In this document: piece by piece, positions 18,801 to 25,920 of the stretch
Layout of the letters: each line of letters starts with the position of its first letter
Position numbering within the stretch: the first letter of the stretch is position 1
Assembly: GCF_036227605.1 (NCBI RefSeq)
Contig: NZ_CP109487.1
Coordinates: 2,232,001-2,296,000, forward strand
Direction: 5' to 3'
From: Streptomyces sp. NBC_01439
GTDB lineage: Bacteria > Actinomycetota > Actinomycetes > Streptomycetales > Streptomycetaceae
Length of the DNA: 64,000 nucleotides
Position numbers and translations under genes: made by a program
Notes under the pieces: generated by a model
What the model was told of the DNA's origin: nothing
The model's input: only the letters and a program-made list of their open reading frames with translations
The model's database searches: none

Positions 18801-19070
18801 TCAGTCGGTTTCTTCAGATACCCGGTGCGCAAGATCTTCGTGTGCAGCCTCATGGGCTTGCCTCAGATCCGACCAAGCCGCAGACTCGTGCACGATCCTC
18901 TTCGCCTCAGGAAGTTCGCAGGAACCTACTGCCATTACGACCCTAATGCAGTCGATGACACTAAATCCCTCACTACGGAGATCGGTCAGGACAGACTCTA
19001 AAGTCTTCCCGTTTCGAACAAGCGGCACTTCACGGTGCAGTACTTCGCCAAGGCTCCGCGGCGCGACCAT
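18801..19070 (-). CDS. Probable immunity protein of orphan module 2 (L7/L12-tail-like)
   Basis: 89 residues. The start ATG at 19070 follows the toxin stop (19081) by ten bases and has AGGGGG six bases upstream. The centre reads GFSVIDCIRVVMAVGSCELP followed by EAKRIVHESAAWSDLR. The pattern IRVV-x(5-7)-L-x-EAK-x-IV resembles the C-terminal fold of ribosomal protein L7/L12, which I believe recurs in several small immunity-like proteins beside RHS toxins. Low GC (the adjoining toxin-tip line 19081-19140 is 29 of 60 G+C) contrasts with the flanking genome. It probably protects against the tip encoded just upstream. Confidence 0.6.
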   Translation of the reverse strand: MVAPRSLGEVLHREVPLVRNGKTLESVLTDLRSEGFSVIDCIRVVMAVGSCELPEAKRIVHESAAWSDLRQAHEAAHEDLAHRVSEETD

Positions 19071-19080
19071 ACCCAACCCC

Positions 19081-19446
19081 CTATTTCGCGTATCTACTCA
19101 GGTCAAGCGTCATATCCACCTGATGCCCAACATTCCCACTCAATCTTACAGCCGTGATACGGAGATGCGTGAACCCCTGCTGTGCGGCCGCCGGGGCAAT
19201 CGTAGATCTCAACTCTCTAAGAACTGCGGATGAGTCGAGAGCTCCACGCGCCATGTCACCCGTCCCGTAGACGGCCACGTCAGACAAGTGCAACTTCGTT
19301 CCATCGATTTTCACGCCTGCCAGCATTTCGACGTCACCCTTAGCGGTCGGCATCGTGTGGTAGAAGGTGTCACCACCTCGGAAATCGCCAACTCCGCAAA
19401 GTCCATTCGAATTATGGACCAGCAGCGGAGTATCCCCCGCCAGCAC
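19081..19446 (-). CDS. Orphan polymorphic-toxin tip 2 with Hint tail
   Basis: 121 codons, starting in a GTG within the Hint tail: the frame reads YYVLAGDTPLLVHNSNG, almost identical to the end of a functional Hint domain. The tip follows (~105 residues): GGDTFYHTMPTAKGDVEMLA, LSDVAVYGTGD, GFTHLRITAVRLSGNVGHQV, and ends DMTLDLSRYAK. A TGA stop lies 10 codons upstream of YYV, so no long RHS precursor is joined to it. The tip itself has no frameshift, so it could be restored by recombination into a full RHS gene. The enzymatic activity is unknown. Confidence 0.65.
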   Translation of the reverse strand: MLAGDTPLLVHNSNGLCGVGDFRGGDTFYHTMPTAKGDVEMLAGVKIDGTKLHLSDVAVYGTGDMARGALDSSAVLRELRSTIAPAAAQQGFTHLRITAVRLSGNVGHQVDMTLDLSRYAK

Positions 19447-19549
19447 ATAGTACGTGTGCTCGCCGGGCGGGCGTCACGTGCATTTTCGCTGGTCAACGAA
19501 TTCCGGCCCGTCCGTGGGCGTGCGCAGAAGTGCCCTGCCGTACGCCCGT

Positions 19550-19571
19550 GTTGCCGTCGGCGTTGCCGTCA
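19550..19571. repeat. GTTGCCGTC repeat pair, left copy
   Basis: GTTGCCGTC-GGC-GTTGCCGTCA, two nonamers at 12-base spacing. The same 22 bases with two differences occur just after the integrase stop (27187-27208). Placement at both ends of the element suggests integrase arm-type sites or direct-repeat ends. Confidence 0.5.
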
Positions 19572-19647
19572 GACGGCTGCGCGCGTGAGGGCGGCGGAGT
19601 GGGCTTTGGCCGGTGTCCTGCCCGGGTTGGGGTCGGGCATGGTCAGG

Positions 19648-19683
19648 GGGCCGTACGCTGGCCCGGCAACTCGGGCAGGTCGT
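19648..19683. repeat. 36-base duplicated sequence, copy 2
   Basis: Matches 18697-18732 with two mismatches. In copy 1 this block directly adjoins the module leader; in copy 2 about 128 bases carrying GTTGCCGTC repeats intervene. Confidence 0.7.
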
Positions 19684-20128
19684 GATCCTGCCCGGAATTT
19701 GAACGAGTGGCCCCCTGGCCTTGCCCGACGCGGGCCCCGGCCCGCGGAGGTGGGTAAAGCCCACGGAGCCGACCGGCCCCACCTCAGAGCCTCCACCCCG
19801 GCCAACTCCCCACCGCCGCCTCGCCGTCGACCTGGCGCTCGTCATGCGGGCGCGTCCGGCCTTCTCCGCGCTTCCAGTCGTCCGCTACGCGTTTCTGCGC
19901 GGCCTGGTCGCTGGCCGGCCCGCGGTGGCGGAGCCGAGAGCGGGCCGGGTGGGCGGCCGTGCCGCGCGCGACCCGCGTCAGCGGGGCGCCTTGAAGACGT
20001 AGAGAAAGTTTGGACGCATCCCGCTTCGGCGGTACGCCCTGGCTGTCGGTTGAGCGCCCCGGCTGGGCTGCTGGCCTGGCGCGATGGCCTGTGGAGTGTG
20101 GGTGCTGTTCCGGCCGGCGGTGGTGGTT

Positions 20129-20359
20129 CTACTCGGCTCGGGTGACCTGGGCGTGGTCGGTGAAGACACGTCTGAAGAGGTCGTGGCCGGTGCGTCCGGT
20201 GTGGCGGAGCGCCCAGTCCTGCGCGGCTTCCTGCTCGTCATGGGCGCCGGATTCGGCTCCGCAGCCGACAGTGACACAGAACGCCTCGTAGGTGATACCG
20301 CCTTCGGGTGCATGACGAATGGCGTGAGCGACGTGCCGGTAGACGGTGCGGGGGCTCAC
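20129..20359 (-). CDS. DUF7848-like small protein
   Basis: 76 residues. It has a beta strand YRHVAHAIRHAPEGGITYEA, two cysteines (FCVTVGCGAESG) and a conserved end WALRHTGRTGHDLFRRV. This matches my memory of DUF7848 proteins, which are common beside GntR regulators at the edge of Streptomyces AICEs. Its function is unknown; the Cys pair and His residues could bind a metal. The GTG start overlaps the upstream gene's stop (GTGA), so the two form an operon. Confidence 0.7.
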   Translation of the reverse strand: MSPRTVYRHVAHAIRHAPEGGITYEAFCVTVGCGAESGAHDEQEAAQDWALRHTGRTGHDLFRRVFTDHAQVTRAE

Positions 20360-20553
20360 TGGTGGCCCTCCGGGTGGCGTCGCATGTAGACGTTGCAGTC
20401 GCTGACGGTGGTCATGTCGCCGACCGTGCGGGCCCGGTCGCGCACGTTGGCCAGCTCGGCACAGCCCGCGCAGCCCTCGACGGGGGTCGGCTCCTTGTCC
20501 AGGCGGAAGGGGAGTTCGACCGGCGGGGTCGAGTACCTGGTCGGCTCCGTCAC
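20356..20553 (-). CDS. Small CxxC protein
   Basis: 65 residues from the GTG at 20553 (AGGTGG nine bases upstream); a GTG at 20580 is an alternative nine codons longer. The centre reads GCAGCAELANVRDRARTVGD with a CxxC motif, and another Cys follows in VSDCNVYMRRHPEGH. It may bind zinc. It is coupled to the DUF7848-like gene and divergent from the GntR gene at 20710, a grouping I know from the regulatory end of such elements. Function unknown. Confidence 0.6.
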   Translation of the reverse strand: MTEPTRYSTPPVELPFRLDKEPTPVEGCAGCAELANVRDRARTVGDMTTVSDCNVYMRRHPEGHQ

Positions 20554-20584
20554 TGCACATCGCCACCTTTCGAACGTCACATGG

Positions 20585-20623
20585 CCGACCTCTTGACAGG
20601 TCGGTGATCTAGTTCAGTATTCG
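20585..20623 (+). promoter_or_regulatory. Promoter/operator of the GntR-UTRA gene
   Basis: CCGACC-N8-GGTCGG (20585-20604) is a perfect inverted repeat that overlaps a TTGACA box (20593-20598); AGTATT/TATTCG follow at 17-19 bases. The inverted repeat lies between the divergent small-protein pair and the GntR gene, so a repressor bound here could control both. Confidence 0.5.
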
Positions 20624-20657
20624 AGTGGCCGAAGCACTCCCGCTACGGTTCACAGTG

Positions 20658-20665
20658 CACTAGTG
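20658..20665. promoter_or_regulatory. CACTAGTG palindrome
   Basis: An 8-base palindrome within GTGCACTAGTGTGC, 45 bases before the GntR-UTRA start codon. HutC/GntR-type repressors favour palindromes centred on a TA step, so it is a plausible autoregulatory site. Evidence is sequence symmetry only. Confidence 0.35.
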
Positions 20666-20709
20666 TGCTCCCACTGACATCACGTCAACTCAACGGAGGG
20701 GCACGCCTT

Positions 20710-21432
20710 ATGCCCAGTCCCAAGACGTTCACGAAGATCGCGGATCACTTCCGGGAGCGCATCTTGTCGGGAGAGCTTGAGCCGGGCGCCAAGCTGCCGA
20801 CGAACCGGGAGATCGCCGGCCAGTGGCAGGCCGCAGCCGCCACCGTCTCCCGCGCCTTGCAGGCTCTCCAGGTGGAAAACTTCATCCGCACCACCCCTAG
20901 GGGCACCTACGTCGCCGACGACCCCCGCTGGACGCTGTCGGCACGGGACCGGCTGGCCCGGGTCCAGCGGGTGAAGTCGTTCCTGGCGGAGGGTGAGACG
21001 AGCCGGGTGACGGCTGCCGAGCTGATCACCCCGCCGCTGTATGTGGCGGAGATCTTCGACCTGGAGGCCGGGGACCAGGTGGTGCGGCGCGAGTGGCTGG
21101 CAGGACGGGGCAAGACCCGGACCGTGTTCGCGGTGACCTGGTACCCGGCCCCGTTCGCCGCCCTCGTGCCGGACCTGCTGAACACCGCCCCGGGACGCAA
21201 CCACGGACTGTCCGCCCGGGTTCTGGAAGCCACCGGGCGCACGATCACCCACGCCCGCGACGACATGCACGCCCGCCCCGCCGACGCCCGCGAGGCCAGC
21301 GCACTGGCCCTCCCGGTCGGCTCCCCGATCCTGGCAGGCGCCCACCGATGGTCGGACGCGGAGGGGATCATCGAGTACGGGGAGTGGTGTCTGCCGCCCC
21401 GGTTCACCATCGGGTACGAGTACCAGCCCTGA
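20710..21432 (+). CDS. GntR/HutC-family regulator with UTRA domain
   Basis: 240 residues. The N-terminal winged helix (KIADHFRERILSGELEPGAK, then TNREIAGQWQ and TVSRALQALQ) is a classic GntR reader head. The rest is a UTRA ligand-binding domain (VRREWLAGRGKTRTVFAVTW, RPADAREASALALPVGSPIL, EYGEWCLPPRFTIGYEY). UTRA domains bind small acids, sugars or unidentified inducers. ATG at 20710 has GGAGGGG nine bases upstream. It is convergent with the second GntR gene and the two share a terminator. It probably represses its own promoter and the neighbouring small genes. Confidence 0.85.
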   Translation: MPSPKTFTKIADHFRERILSGELEPGAKLPTNREIAGQWQAAAATVSRALQALQVENFIRTTPRGTYVADDPRWTLSARDRLARVQRVKSFLAEGETSRVTAAELITPPLYVAEIFDLEAGDQVVRREWLAGRGKTRTVFAVTWYPAPFAALVPDLLNTAPGRNHGLSARVLEATGRTITHARDDMHARPADAREASALALPVGSPILAGAHRWSDAEGIIEYGEWCLPPRFTIGYEYQP

Positions 21433-21446
21433 CCGATCCACGCGAA

Positions 21447-21482
21447 GCGTCCCCGAAGCCAGCCTGCGGCCTTCGGGGACGC
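21447..21482. terminator. Bidirectional terminator between two GntR genes
   Basis: GCGTCCCCGAAG (21447-21458) pairs perfectly with CTTCGGGGACGC (21471-21482) around a 12-base loop, between convergent genes ending at 21432 and 21502. Confidence 0.85.
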
Positions 21483-21501
21483 CGTCGTTCACGTGTCCGC
21501 C

Positions 21502-22377
21502 TCAGTCCGCGTCACGGCCTTCGAGGCGTTCGACACGCTCCTCCAGCTCCTCGATCCTCTCCAGGGCTCGTTCCAGCTTGTAGGCCAGATCCGCTACTCC
21601 GGCCGCCGCTGGGAACTCCTTCTGCGGGGCAGTCGGCGCTTCGTCCGGCTCATCCACCGGCTGCACCGAGACCGGCACCTCGGTGCCGAACTCGCCCCCC
21701 ACGACGACATACGCCATCGAGCCGTTGCGCTGGTGGGCCTTCTTCATCCTGCCCTCCAGAGTGAGGAAGGTCAGGGCCTGGTCGGCGGATTCCGGGTCGC
21801 CGCCGATCGTGTCGACCACCTCGTCCACGGTGACCTTGGCTCCCCTGGCGAGTGATCCATCCCTGATCTTGCGGACCAGGCGGCCGTGGGTGAGCTGGGT
21901 AGCGAAGCCGTGGTCGTCCCAGTCCCGTACGTAGACCTCGTCGCCGGGCAGTTCGCCGGGGTAGCGCAGGAGGAAGTTGCCGGCCAGCAGGGCGATGGCG
22001 TTGGTGACCACGTTGAGCGGCACCGCGTAGTGCTCCGCCAAGACCTCGCGCGCGGGCAACCTGGCGCCGGGTGCCAGGGCGCCGGAGTAGATCTGCTGGG
22101 TGAGATCGCCGGCAACCTTCTCGAAGGCGTCCTCGAAGTCGGCCGAGCGCGTGACGAAGGTGCCGCGCCCCTGGCGGGCGATGACCCAGCCCTCGTTCCT
22201 AAGCAGCCGGATCGCCTTCTGCACGGTCAGGCTCGATGCCTTGTAGGTCTGCATGAGCTGGCTCTGCGTCGGCAGGAGCTGGCCGGGCCGCAGTTCGCCG
22301 TCCCGGATCTGCTGCCGCAGGTCGTCCGCGATGCGCTCGAACGTCAAGCGCGCTTCGTCAGCAGCAGCCATGTCCAT
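21502..22377 (-). CDS. GntR-type AICE regulator with three winged-helix units and coiled coil
   Basis: 291 residues. A canonical GntR winged helix (about 8-75: RIADDLRQQIRDGELRPGQL, LTVQKAIRLLRNEGWVIARQ) is followed by a second (about 83-150: KVAGDLTQQIYSGALAPGAR, NVVTNAIALLAGNFLLRYPG). A third, more diverged one (about 160-227: THGRLVRKIRDGSLARGAKV, ALTFLTLEGRMKKAHQ) comes next. The tail is a short coiled coil (LAYKLERALERIEELEERVE). KorSA-like repressors of AICEs hold transfer genes silent, and this gene is divergent from the transfer operon. TCCATCC repeats overlap its start region. ATG at 22371 is an alternative start with GGGGA upstream. Confidence 0.82.
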   Translation of the reverse strand: MDMAAADEARLTFERIADDLRQQIRDGELRPGQLLPTQSQLMQTYKASSLTVQKAIRLLRNEGWVIARQGRGTFVTRSADFEDAFEKVAGDLTQQIYSGALAPGARLPAREVLAEHYAVPLNVVTNAIALLAGNFLLRYPGELPGDEVYVRDWDDHGFATQLTHGRLVRKIRDGSLARGAKVTVDEVVDTIGGDPESADQALTFLTLEGRMKKAHQRNGSMAYVVVGGEFGTEVPVSVQPVDEPDEAPTAPQKEFPAAAGVADLAYKLERALERIEELEERVERLEGRDAD

Positions 22378-22402
22378 CCCCGGTCCGAGTCCGATTCCAT
22401 CC
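22373..22402. promoter_or_regulatory. Two TCCATCC sites at the GntR start
   Basis: TCCATCC at 22373-22379 and 22396-22402 is the reverse complement of the GGATGGA heptamers on the other side of this divergent promoter. The first overlaps the regulator's own start codon, suggesting autoregulation. Confidence 0.6.
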
Positions 22403-22474
22403 GCAACGGGCCGCTCGCTGCCTGTCGTGTTTCACCAGTTCAGCGGCCTCACGGGGTCAGGGTAGCCGCCGTAT

Positions 22475-22528
22475 GGATGGACCACCCCACGAACGGATGG
22501 AACTCAATAGGGATGGACTTTGGATGGA
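22475..22528. promoter_or_regulatory. Array of four GGATGGA heptamers
   Basis: GGATGGA occurs at 22475, 22495, 22511 and 22522, with spacings of 20, 16 and 11 bases, in the promoter region of the Tra operon. With the two inverted copies at 22373 and 22396 and one before rep at 24349, this makes seven copies in control regions. It is the likely operator of the multi-winged-helix GntR protein. Iteron function is a weaker alternative. Confidence 0.65.
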
Positions 22529-22597
22529 ATGAATGTAGGGTTGCGGCACGCGATCACCCACACGGGTGACCCGCACCCCTCTACCTGGAGGTTTGCC

Positions 22598-22933
22598 ATG
22601 AAGACCATGCCCATCGACCAGACCCCGGCCCTGGTGATCCTGGCCTCCGAGTCCCGGCCGCACTTCAAGGACCGCGACGGCCAGCAGCCCGCGATCGACC
22701 GGGCCACCGGCGCCCACCTGCACCTGGTGGACGTCATGTTCGCCTTCAACGGCCGCGCCGAAGTGATCACCGTGAAGGTCCCGGAGCCGGGTCTCGGCAA
22801 GGGCCTGAAGGTCGGCCTGCCTGTCGTCTTCACCGGCCTGGTCGCCTCGGCCTGGGAGAACGAGATCAACGGCAAGGACCGGCACGGCATCTCCCTGCGC
22901 GCCGACGCCGTCACCGCCAAGGCCGGCGCCTGA
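22598..22933 (+). CDS. Small conserved AICE protein
   Basis: 111 residues, first gene of the transfer operon, with GGAGG six bases before the ATG. A compact beta-rich fold is likely (DQTPALVILASESRPHFKDR, AHLHLVDVMFAFNGRAEVIT, FTGLVASAWENEINGKDRHG). There is no membrane helix or known motif. Genes of this size and sequence type precede FtsK-like Tra genes in SCO3934-like elements; the function has not been established to my knowledge. Its stop shares one base with the Tra start (TGATG), so expression is coupled. Confidence 0.75.
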   Translation: MKTMPIDQTPALVILASESRPHFKDRDGQQPAIDRATGAHLHLVDVMFAFNGRAEVITVKVPEPGLGKGLKVGLPVVFTGLVASAWENEINGKDRHGISLRADAVTAKAGA

Positions 22934-24261
22934 TGACCGGCAACCCCCTCGGGCTCGCGCTCCTCGCCGTGGTCGGCCTCGGCGGGCTCGTGCTTCTGAG
23001 CTGGGCCGCGTTCTGCTTCACCCGCTGGTACCGGGCCGATGCCGAGACCCGGATCAGTCTGCGGCAGGCGCGGCGGCTGCGGTGGAGCTGGAAGCGACTC
23101 GCCCCGATGCTCGGCCTGGCGGTCAAGGACACCACTCCCACCGTGCTCCAGCAGTACGGCCCGCAGGACCAGCCGACCAAGCCGCGCGTGCTGGTGCCGC
23201 GCCTGCGCACCCGCGCCGATGCCTTCGGTGTCACCGTCACCGCCGATGCCCTGCCGCAGGTCGGGCTGAGCGCCTGGCAGGACGCTGGCGAGGGCCTGTG
23301 CGACGCCTGGGGTATGCGTCGCATCCGGATCAGCCAGCCCAAGCCCGGAGTGATCGTCGCGCGTGGCTTCCGCCGTGAGCCGCTGGAGGCGGTGATCCGC
23401 TCACCACTGCTCGGTCCCGACGGCTCCCCAGTGTGCCGACCGGGTCAGTTCGTCTCCACCGATGACGTGCTGCTCGGCTGGGACGAGGACGGCACCCCCG
23501 TCGTGCTCAACCTCGCCTACTCCGCCCACGCCCTGGTCGCCGGCCTCACTCGCTCCGGTAAGTCGATCACCGTCAACACCCTGCTCGCCTACGCCTCCCT
23601 AATGGGAGACGTGCGTCTGATCGTGATCGACCCCAACCTTGGCGCGGTCGCGCCCTGGTGGCGTACTGCCTACAAGGTTTCCGACGCCATCCACCCCGAC
23701 GAGCCGACCGAGATCCTGCGCTGGGTGCGCGAGGAGATGCAGCGCCGTGAGCGGCTGTTCTGGTCCGGTCGTACCGACCGCATCACCGAGTTCAGCCCCG
23801 AGCTGCCGCTGCTGCTCGTGGTGATCGACGAGGTGGCGAACTACACCCGGCATCCGGATCGCAAGGCCCGCGAACGCTTCGAGGCCGAGCTGCTGGCCAT
23901 CGCCAGCCAGGGCGCCAAGTTCGGCATCCGGCTGTGGCTGCTCACCCAGAAACCCTCCGCAGACGTGCTCACCACCGCCGTACGCACCAACCTGTCCGCC
24001 CGGATCTGCCACCGCGTCGACACCGTCGAGGACTTCCTGCACCTCTTCCCCGACGGCCGGGAACTGGACATCACCGCCGCCGACCGCACCATGCCCCAGG
24101 GCGTGTCCATCGCCTCCGTCGGCGACATGCGCACCCCCGTCCGGCTGCGCTCGGTCTACCTGCCCACCGAAGCCTGCTGGCAGATCAACGACCTCATGTG
24201 CGCCGAAGGGCTCAAGGTCCGCGACCTGCCCGACCGCGTCGACCTGGACAAGGCCGCGTGA
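22933..24261 (+). CDS. FtsK/SpoIIIE-type DNA translocase (Tra)
   Basis: 442 residues. One or two N-terminal membrane helices (LGLALLAVVGLGGLVLLSWA) anchor an FtsK-type ATPase with Walker A AGLTRSGKSITVN (about residue 205) and Walker B LLLVVIDEVANY. The motor then continues through LWLLTQKPSADVLTTAVRTN. In AICEs this single hexameric pump moves double-stranded DNA between hyphae. The protein is at the short end of the TraB/TraSA range, and the C-terminal winged helix that reads the clt locus is small or absent. Its operon is controlled from the GGATGGA array. Confidence 0.88.
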   Translation: MTGNPLGLALLAVVGLGGLVLLSWAAFCFTRWYRADAETRISLRQARRLRWSWKRLAPMLGLAVKDTTPTVLQQYGPQDQPTKPRVLVPRLRTRADAFGVTVTADALPQVGLSAWQDAGEGLCDAWGMRRIRISQPKPGVIVARGFRREPLEAVIRSPLLGPDGSPVCRPGQFVSTDDVLLGWDEDGTPVVLNLAYSAHALVAGLTRSGKSITVNTLLAYASLMGDVRLIVIDPNLGAVAPWWRTAYKVSDAIHPDEPTEILRWVREEMQRRERLFWSGRTDRITEFSPELPLLLVVIDEVANYTRHPDRKARERFEAELLAIASQGAKFGIRLWLLTQKPSADVLTTAVRTNLSARICHRVDTVEDFLHLFPDGRELDITAADRTMPQGVSIASVGDMRTPVRLRSVYLPTEACWQINDLMCAEGLKVRDLPDRVDLDKAA

Positions 24262-24348
24262 CCGCCGCCTCCGGGTCCCGCTTCGCAGTGATCCCCGGCA
24301 AGGGCGTGTAGTCGCCAAACCCTCGCCCCTGCCGGGCCTCCCTCCCCA

Positions 24349-24372
24349 TCCATCCACGGCACACGTGTGCCG
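24349..24372. promoter_or_regulatory. TCCATCC site and 16-base palindrome before rep
   Basis: TCCATCC (24349-24355) is directly followed by the perfect palindrome CGGCACACGTGTGCCG (24357-24372), 24 bases before the rep ATG. The heptamer links rep to the GGATGGA regulon. The palindrome could be a second repressor site or part of the replication origin. Confidence 0.55.
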
Positions 24373-24395
24373 CAGTGCAGAGAGGTCCCGCCAGC

Positions 24396-25742
24396 ATGCC
24401 ACCGCACAACCCGACCGCCACAATCCCCCGCCCCGAACGCGCCACGGCCGCGCTGCCCACGTTCACCGGGTACCGCGACCTGCTCGGCCTGGTACGGCAG
24501 CTGTCCTCCCTGGGTGGCTGCGCCCAGCCGATCCGGCTCGAAGGCCAGCGCACCGAGATCGACGCCTTCACCGGCGAGATCCTGCGCGAACTGAAGTCCA
24601 AGGAACTTCCCGCCGGACACCTCCTGGTCCGCTGCGGCAACCGCCGTACCACCCGCTGCCCCTCCTGCGCCGAGCTCTACCGCCAAGACACCTACCACCT
24701 CATCGCCGCCGGCCTACGCGGCGGCAAGAACATCCCCGACCAGGTCGCCACCCGACCCCGCGTCTTCGCCACCCTGACCGCACCCTCGTACGGCCCTGTC
24801 CACGGGCGACGCACCAGCGGCTCCGCCCGCTGTCGCTGCGGACGCACCCACACCAAGGACGACCCCCTCCTCGGCACCCCGCTCGACCCCGAGCGGTACG
24901 ACTACACCGGCGCCGTGCTGTGGAACGCCCACGCCCCCGCCCTGTGGGCCCGCTTCATGCTCAACCTGCGCCGCACCATCGCCGCCGCAGCCGGTGTCCC
25001 GCAGCGCCTGCTCTCCAGGGTCGTCCGGGTCTCGTACGCCAAGGTCGCCGAGTACCAGCAGCGCGGGCTGATCCACTTCCACGCCGTCATCCGGCTCGAC
25101 GGCCCCGCAGGCCCCTACACCCCACCACCCGCCTGGGCCACCCCCGAACTCCTCGCCGACGCCATCCAGCTCGCGGCCACCCGCGCCCACATCGACGGGC
25201 CCGAGATCAACGGCCGGACCCGCGCCTTCGCCTTCGGCAAGCAGATCGACACCAGGGTCATCCGGTCCTCCGCCTTCCAGGCCGGGACCACGATCACCGA
25301 GGGCAAGGTCGCCGGATACGTCGCCAAGTACGCCACCAAAGGCACCGAAGCCGCGACCGGCACCCTCGACCACCGGCTGAAGAGGATCACCGACCTCTGG
25401 TTCGAGTCCGTACCCGAGCACGCCGCCCAGATGATCCGCACCGCTTGGGCCCTCGGCGCCCGCGACGAACTCAAGCACCTGAACCTGCGCAAGTGGGCCC
25501 ACATGCTCGGCTTCCGCGGCCACTTCTCCACCAAGACCCGCGCCTACTCCACCACCCTCGGCGCCCTCCGCGCCGCCCGAGCCGCCTGGCACCGCCGCCA
25601 CACCCCTCCGCCCTCCACGACCACCCTCGTCCTCGCCCACTGGGCCTACGACGGCACCGGCCTCACCCCCGACCTCGAACGCCTCGCCGCCCTCATCGGC
25701 GGCGGTCCGACACGCGACCAGGGGGTGACAGCCGGTGCGTGA
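24396..25742 (+). CDS. RepSA-like replication initiator
   Basis: 448 residues. Initiators of this AICE family drive rolling-circle replication of the excised element. A cysteine motif, CGNRRTTRCPSCAELYRQDT, lies near residue 90. The metal-binding HUH-type motif is GLIHFHAVIRLDG, preceded by RVSYAKVAEYQQR. A conserved region GKVAGYVAKYATKGTE follows, and a tyrosine in its neighbourhood may be the nucleophile. ATG at 24396 is chosen (AGAGG ten bases upstream); GTG at 24375 is an alternative. It ends eight bases inside xis, so rep-xis-int are co-transcribed. Confidence 0.85.
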   Translation: MPPHNPTATIPRPERATAALPTFTGYRDLLGLVRQLSSLGGCAQPIRLEGQRTEIDAFTGEILRELKSKELPAGHLLVRCGNRRTTRCPSCAELYRQDTYHLIAAGLRGGKNIPDQVATRPRVFATLTAPSYGPVHGRRTSGSARCRCGRTHTKDDPLLGTPLDPERYDYTGAVLWNAHAPALWARFMLNLRRTIAAAAGVPQRLLSRVVRVSYAKVAEYQQRGLIHFHAVIRLDGPAGPYTPPPAWATPELLADAIQLAATRAHIDGPEINGRTRAFAFGKQIDTRVIRSSAFQAGTTITEGKVAGYVAKYATKGTEAATGTLDHRLKRITDLWFESVPEHAAQMIRTAWALGARDELKHLNLRKWAHMLGFRGHFSTKTRAYSTTLGALRAARAAWHRRHTPPPSTTTLVLAHWAYDGTGLTPDLERLAALIGGGPTRDQGVTAGA

Positions 25743-25920
25743 CGACGAACTCCTCACCGTCCCCGAGGCGATGGCCCGCCTCAAGATCGGCCGATCCGCC
25801 CTCTACGACCTCCTGCGCACCCGCCGCCTGGCCTCGTTGACCATCGGCCGTGCCCGCCGCATCCCCGCTCACGCCCTCGCTGACTACGTCCAGCGTCACC
25901 TGGAAGAGGCCGCCCGATGA
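25735..25920 (+). CDS. xis: Excisionase (helix-turn-helix)
   Basis: 61 residues, a MerR-like winged helix: LLTVPEAMARLKIGRSALYD then LLRTRRLASLTIGRARRIPA. This is the standard excisionase of AICEs, which bends attachment-site DNA so that the integrase can remove the element. GTG start overlapping the rep end, and an ATGA overlap with int, show strict co-expression. The size and HTH position are normal. Confidence 0.88.
   Translation: MRDDELLTVPEAMARLKIGRSALYDLLRTRRLASLTIGRARRIPAHALADYVQRHLEEAAR

Larger units (their letters stand above)
19447..20128. other. Non-coding junction between orphan modules and AICE
   Basis: This 682-base stretch has no convincing gene. It holds a block homologous to the leader of orphan module 1 (about 19483-19520), a ~128-base insertion relative to module 1 (19521-19648) carrying two GTTGCCGTC repeats, the second copy of the 36-base duplication (19648-19683), and GC-rich sequence without good codon structure. 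It probably contains the left boundary of the integrated element. Confidence 0.5.

Noticed and set aside
19447..20128. tRNA gene as AICE target, or a coding gene on the plus strand (19288-20145)
   Set aside because: No cloverleaf or T-arm with a CCA-like end could be found, and the plus-strand frame crosses the toxin tip and has no domain or ribosome site.
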